Shown in pieces: positions 62,374 to 64,000 of a stretch of 64,000 bases of DNA. Position 1 is the first letter of the stretch. Every line of letters starts with the position of its first letter. The position numbers were made by a program, and so were the translations under genes. The stretch is from contig NC_135384.1 in the NCBI RefSeq assembly GCF_049243985.1, forward strand, positions 13,326,501-13,390,500. The letters are read 5' to 3'. Source of the DNA: Paroedura picta (lineage: Eukaryota; Chordata; Lepidosauria; Squamata; Gekkonidae). The notes below the pieces were generated by a model. That model was not told where the DNA came from, made no database searches, and saw only the letters and a program-made list of their open reading frames with translations.

Positions 62374-64000
62374 GAGTCAAAGTAGAGAAGACATTGGAAA
62401 ATCCACAAGTAAAAATCCTGGAGAATCTAAATCCTATCTAGATCCACAATACACTTCAAGAATGTAATCTTCCAAACAGATTTTTGGCACCTAGGGCAGG
62501 CAGGTATGCGGGACTTGGTGACATGGAATCCAGTGACAAGGCCTCCATAGAACAATGTCTCCACAAACTGGGCCCACTGTAGCACCTGAGGTCCTGCACT
62601 CCCACCAAGGGCAGTGACAGAAGGGCTGGATTCCTCAAGTTCCTCAGCTCATCTACATTGTTGGGAGGGAGGGATGGGGGACTAACAGCCATTGGGACTG
62701 GCTCACACTGATACACAAGTAAGGGCAACAGGATCAAGTGACAGGATGGTTGATCAGGGCATATCAATGCAGAGGAAGGACCACAGTGGTTCATAGCAAA
62801 TAGATATTTAGTATTTCATGGTGGTGAGGGGCCTGGTGTGTCAGGTGTCTGGTGTCAGGGGCATGGGTCCCACCTCCCTTCGGGGCTCATTGTTGCCCCC
62901 ATTAAGTATGGCCACCCTGACCTTGGCTACCATATCTTAGATATACTTGATGTTGATTGACTTTAACACATTAAAAGTACAAATAATCCTAAAATAGGCT
63001 TAGGAAACTTGAGGGGGACTGCACACATCTCCACTTACAAATATGCTAAATAAATTTTCCAAACACCTTCCATGTTTGTTGTATAAATAAAGACACATGT
63101 TTCAAAATTACAATTTGGATGAAAAATATGTCAGTGTATTTTTACCACTTTATTAATAAAATTCCATGCAATAGATCCAAAGATTCTGTTCCACTAGCAA
63201 TAGAACCTTCCACCAATGGAAAATGTCTTTTTTGAGAAGAAAAAGTTCCTTGAAGCGGAGAAAGGTTCCACAATTGTCAAAACCTTTGGATCCAAATACT
63301 ATCCATGTTCATCATATGCAGATTTCATCTTCAAATATGAATTGTCAAAATGCATGCTTGTTTTCCTCTTATCTCATAGAACAATATAGTTGGAAGGAGC
63401 TATACAGGCCTTCTAGTCCAACCATCTGCTCAGTGCCGGATCATATCTGGCATGGAAATCTGTCCTGTGGGGTATACTTTTCAGCAGGACAACTAGTGTC
63501 CCTCTGAAAGGAGTCCCTCTGGGAAATGTGGTAGTGGCAAGTAGGTTACACCACATGCGGGAGGGTGACAGGGAGTGTTGTAGTGTGCTGGGCAGTGGGA
63601 TTGCATTCTACGCAAACCCACCTTCCTGCACACTACACAAACAATGCCCTGGTCCACCCTGAAGTACCAGGACACACTGTGAAGCCATCCAGGGCATTGT
63701 TTGTCCCCTGCAGGCCTCCATAGGGTGGGGAGGAGTGCCAAAAGGGAATGCAGAAGGATCTATGTTCCCTTAGCATGGGGCTTCTGGGACTTGATCTACA
63801 CCAGGGTGGCGGCCTGGCATCATCATCATATGGACACAGGGATTAAAACTAGGTCCATATAGATGCCATCCCAGTATTTACCGGTGGTGCAGAATTGGCC
63901 ATTGTCTCAACAAACAGCTTGGGGAATCACTGTTAAGCTCCATTTTTTAGAACAATCCTAAATTCCACAAAAACATGTCTTAGCGCCAATCAGCTTCCTC
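62374..64000. other. Right-edge intergenic stretch
   Basis: Non-coding; holds a CR1 scrap (63374-63450). A moderately GC-rich segment from about 63490 to 63840 looks repeat-like but is not recognised. The open frames at 62456-62794 and 63493-63741 show no domain. Confidence 0.45.
63374..63450 (-). mobile_element. CR1 3'-end scrap
   Basis: CATAGAACAATATAGTTGGA, GGAGCTATACAGGCC and TCTAGTCCAACCATCTGCTC match the inverse complement of the CR1 3' end. Confidence 0.75.

Noticed and set aside
62456-62794. 112-codon minus-strand frame
   Set aside because: Pro/Leu/Ser-rich with no domain; probably chance.
1-64000. CRISPR arrays, prokaryotic defence or biosynthetic systems, tRNA or rRNA genes
   Set aside because: Nothing of the kind is visible; tRNA-like and 5S-like sequences are all heads of SINEs, and the window is clearly vertebrate.

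Overview
The window looks like genomic DNA from a squamate reptile (lizard-type). The evidence is the repeat content: tRNA-derived SINEs with the conserved lizard body, a 5S-rRNA-derived SINE, Bov-B, CR1, L2-like and L1 LINE pieces, hAT-type MITEs and a chromodomain-bearing Ty3/Gypsy element. No species can be named from sequence alone. Protein-coding content is chemosensory: the 3' end of a vomeronasal type-2 receptor (V2R) gene at the left edge, then a cluster of single-coding-exon class II olfactory receptors (ORs). Eight OR reading frames are intact, one is frameshifted and one is a short 3' remnant.

Layout. 1-788: last V2R exon, cut by the window edge. 3-22 kb: four ORs (minus, plus, plus, minus). 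Two of them (11504 and 21212) are OR5V-like paralogues, one is family 13/2-like and one family 6/11-like. 25.86 kb: an OR remnant. 26.5-34.0 kb: a CR1 LINE on the minus strand, split by a 6.06-kb chromovirus-type LTR retrotransposon with two 495-bp LTRs that read the same by eye and a 5-bp target duplication. 34.8-42.4 kb: two family-6-like ORs, with a third close paralogue at 61.4 kb. 44.1-61.0 kb: a recent direct tandem duplication (about 8.1 and 8.8 kb), each unit holding one OR. The OR in unit 1 is open and its twin in unit 2 is frameshifted, so gene birth and death are both visible here. The right edge is non-coding with one CR1 scrap.

How the genes fit together. ORs and V2Rs are G-protein-coupled receptors of the nose and vomeronasal organ and act independently, normally one receptor per neuron. 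They share no operon-like link. Most intact ORs have a plausible 3' splice site 15-70 bases upstream of the start, which fits the usual OR structure of untranslated 5' exon(s) plus one coding exon. A roughly 300-bp non-coding block upstream of two ORs (15147-15450 and, inverted, 24830-25140) is conserved and carries a splice-donor-like site at the same place, so it may be a shared promoter and first exon.

Limits: all calls are from reading sequence and translations; no database search or alignment was run. Repeat family names and OR subfamily labels are from memory of family motifs. Percent differences quoted are counts by eye.
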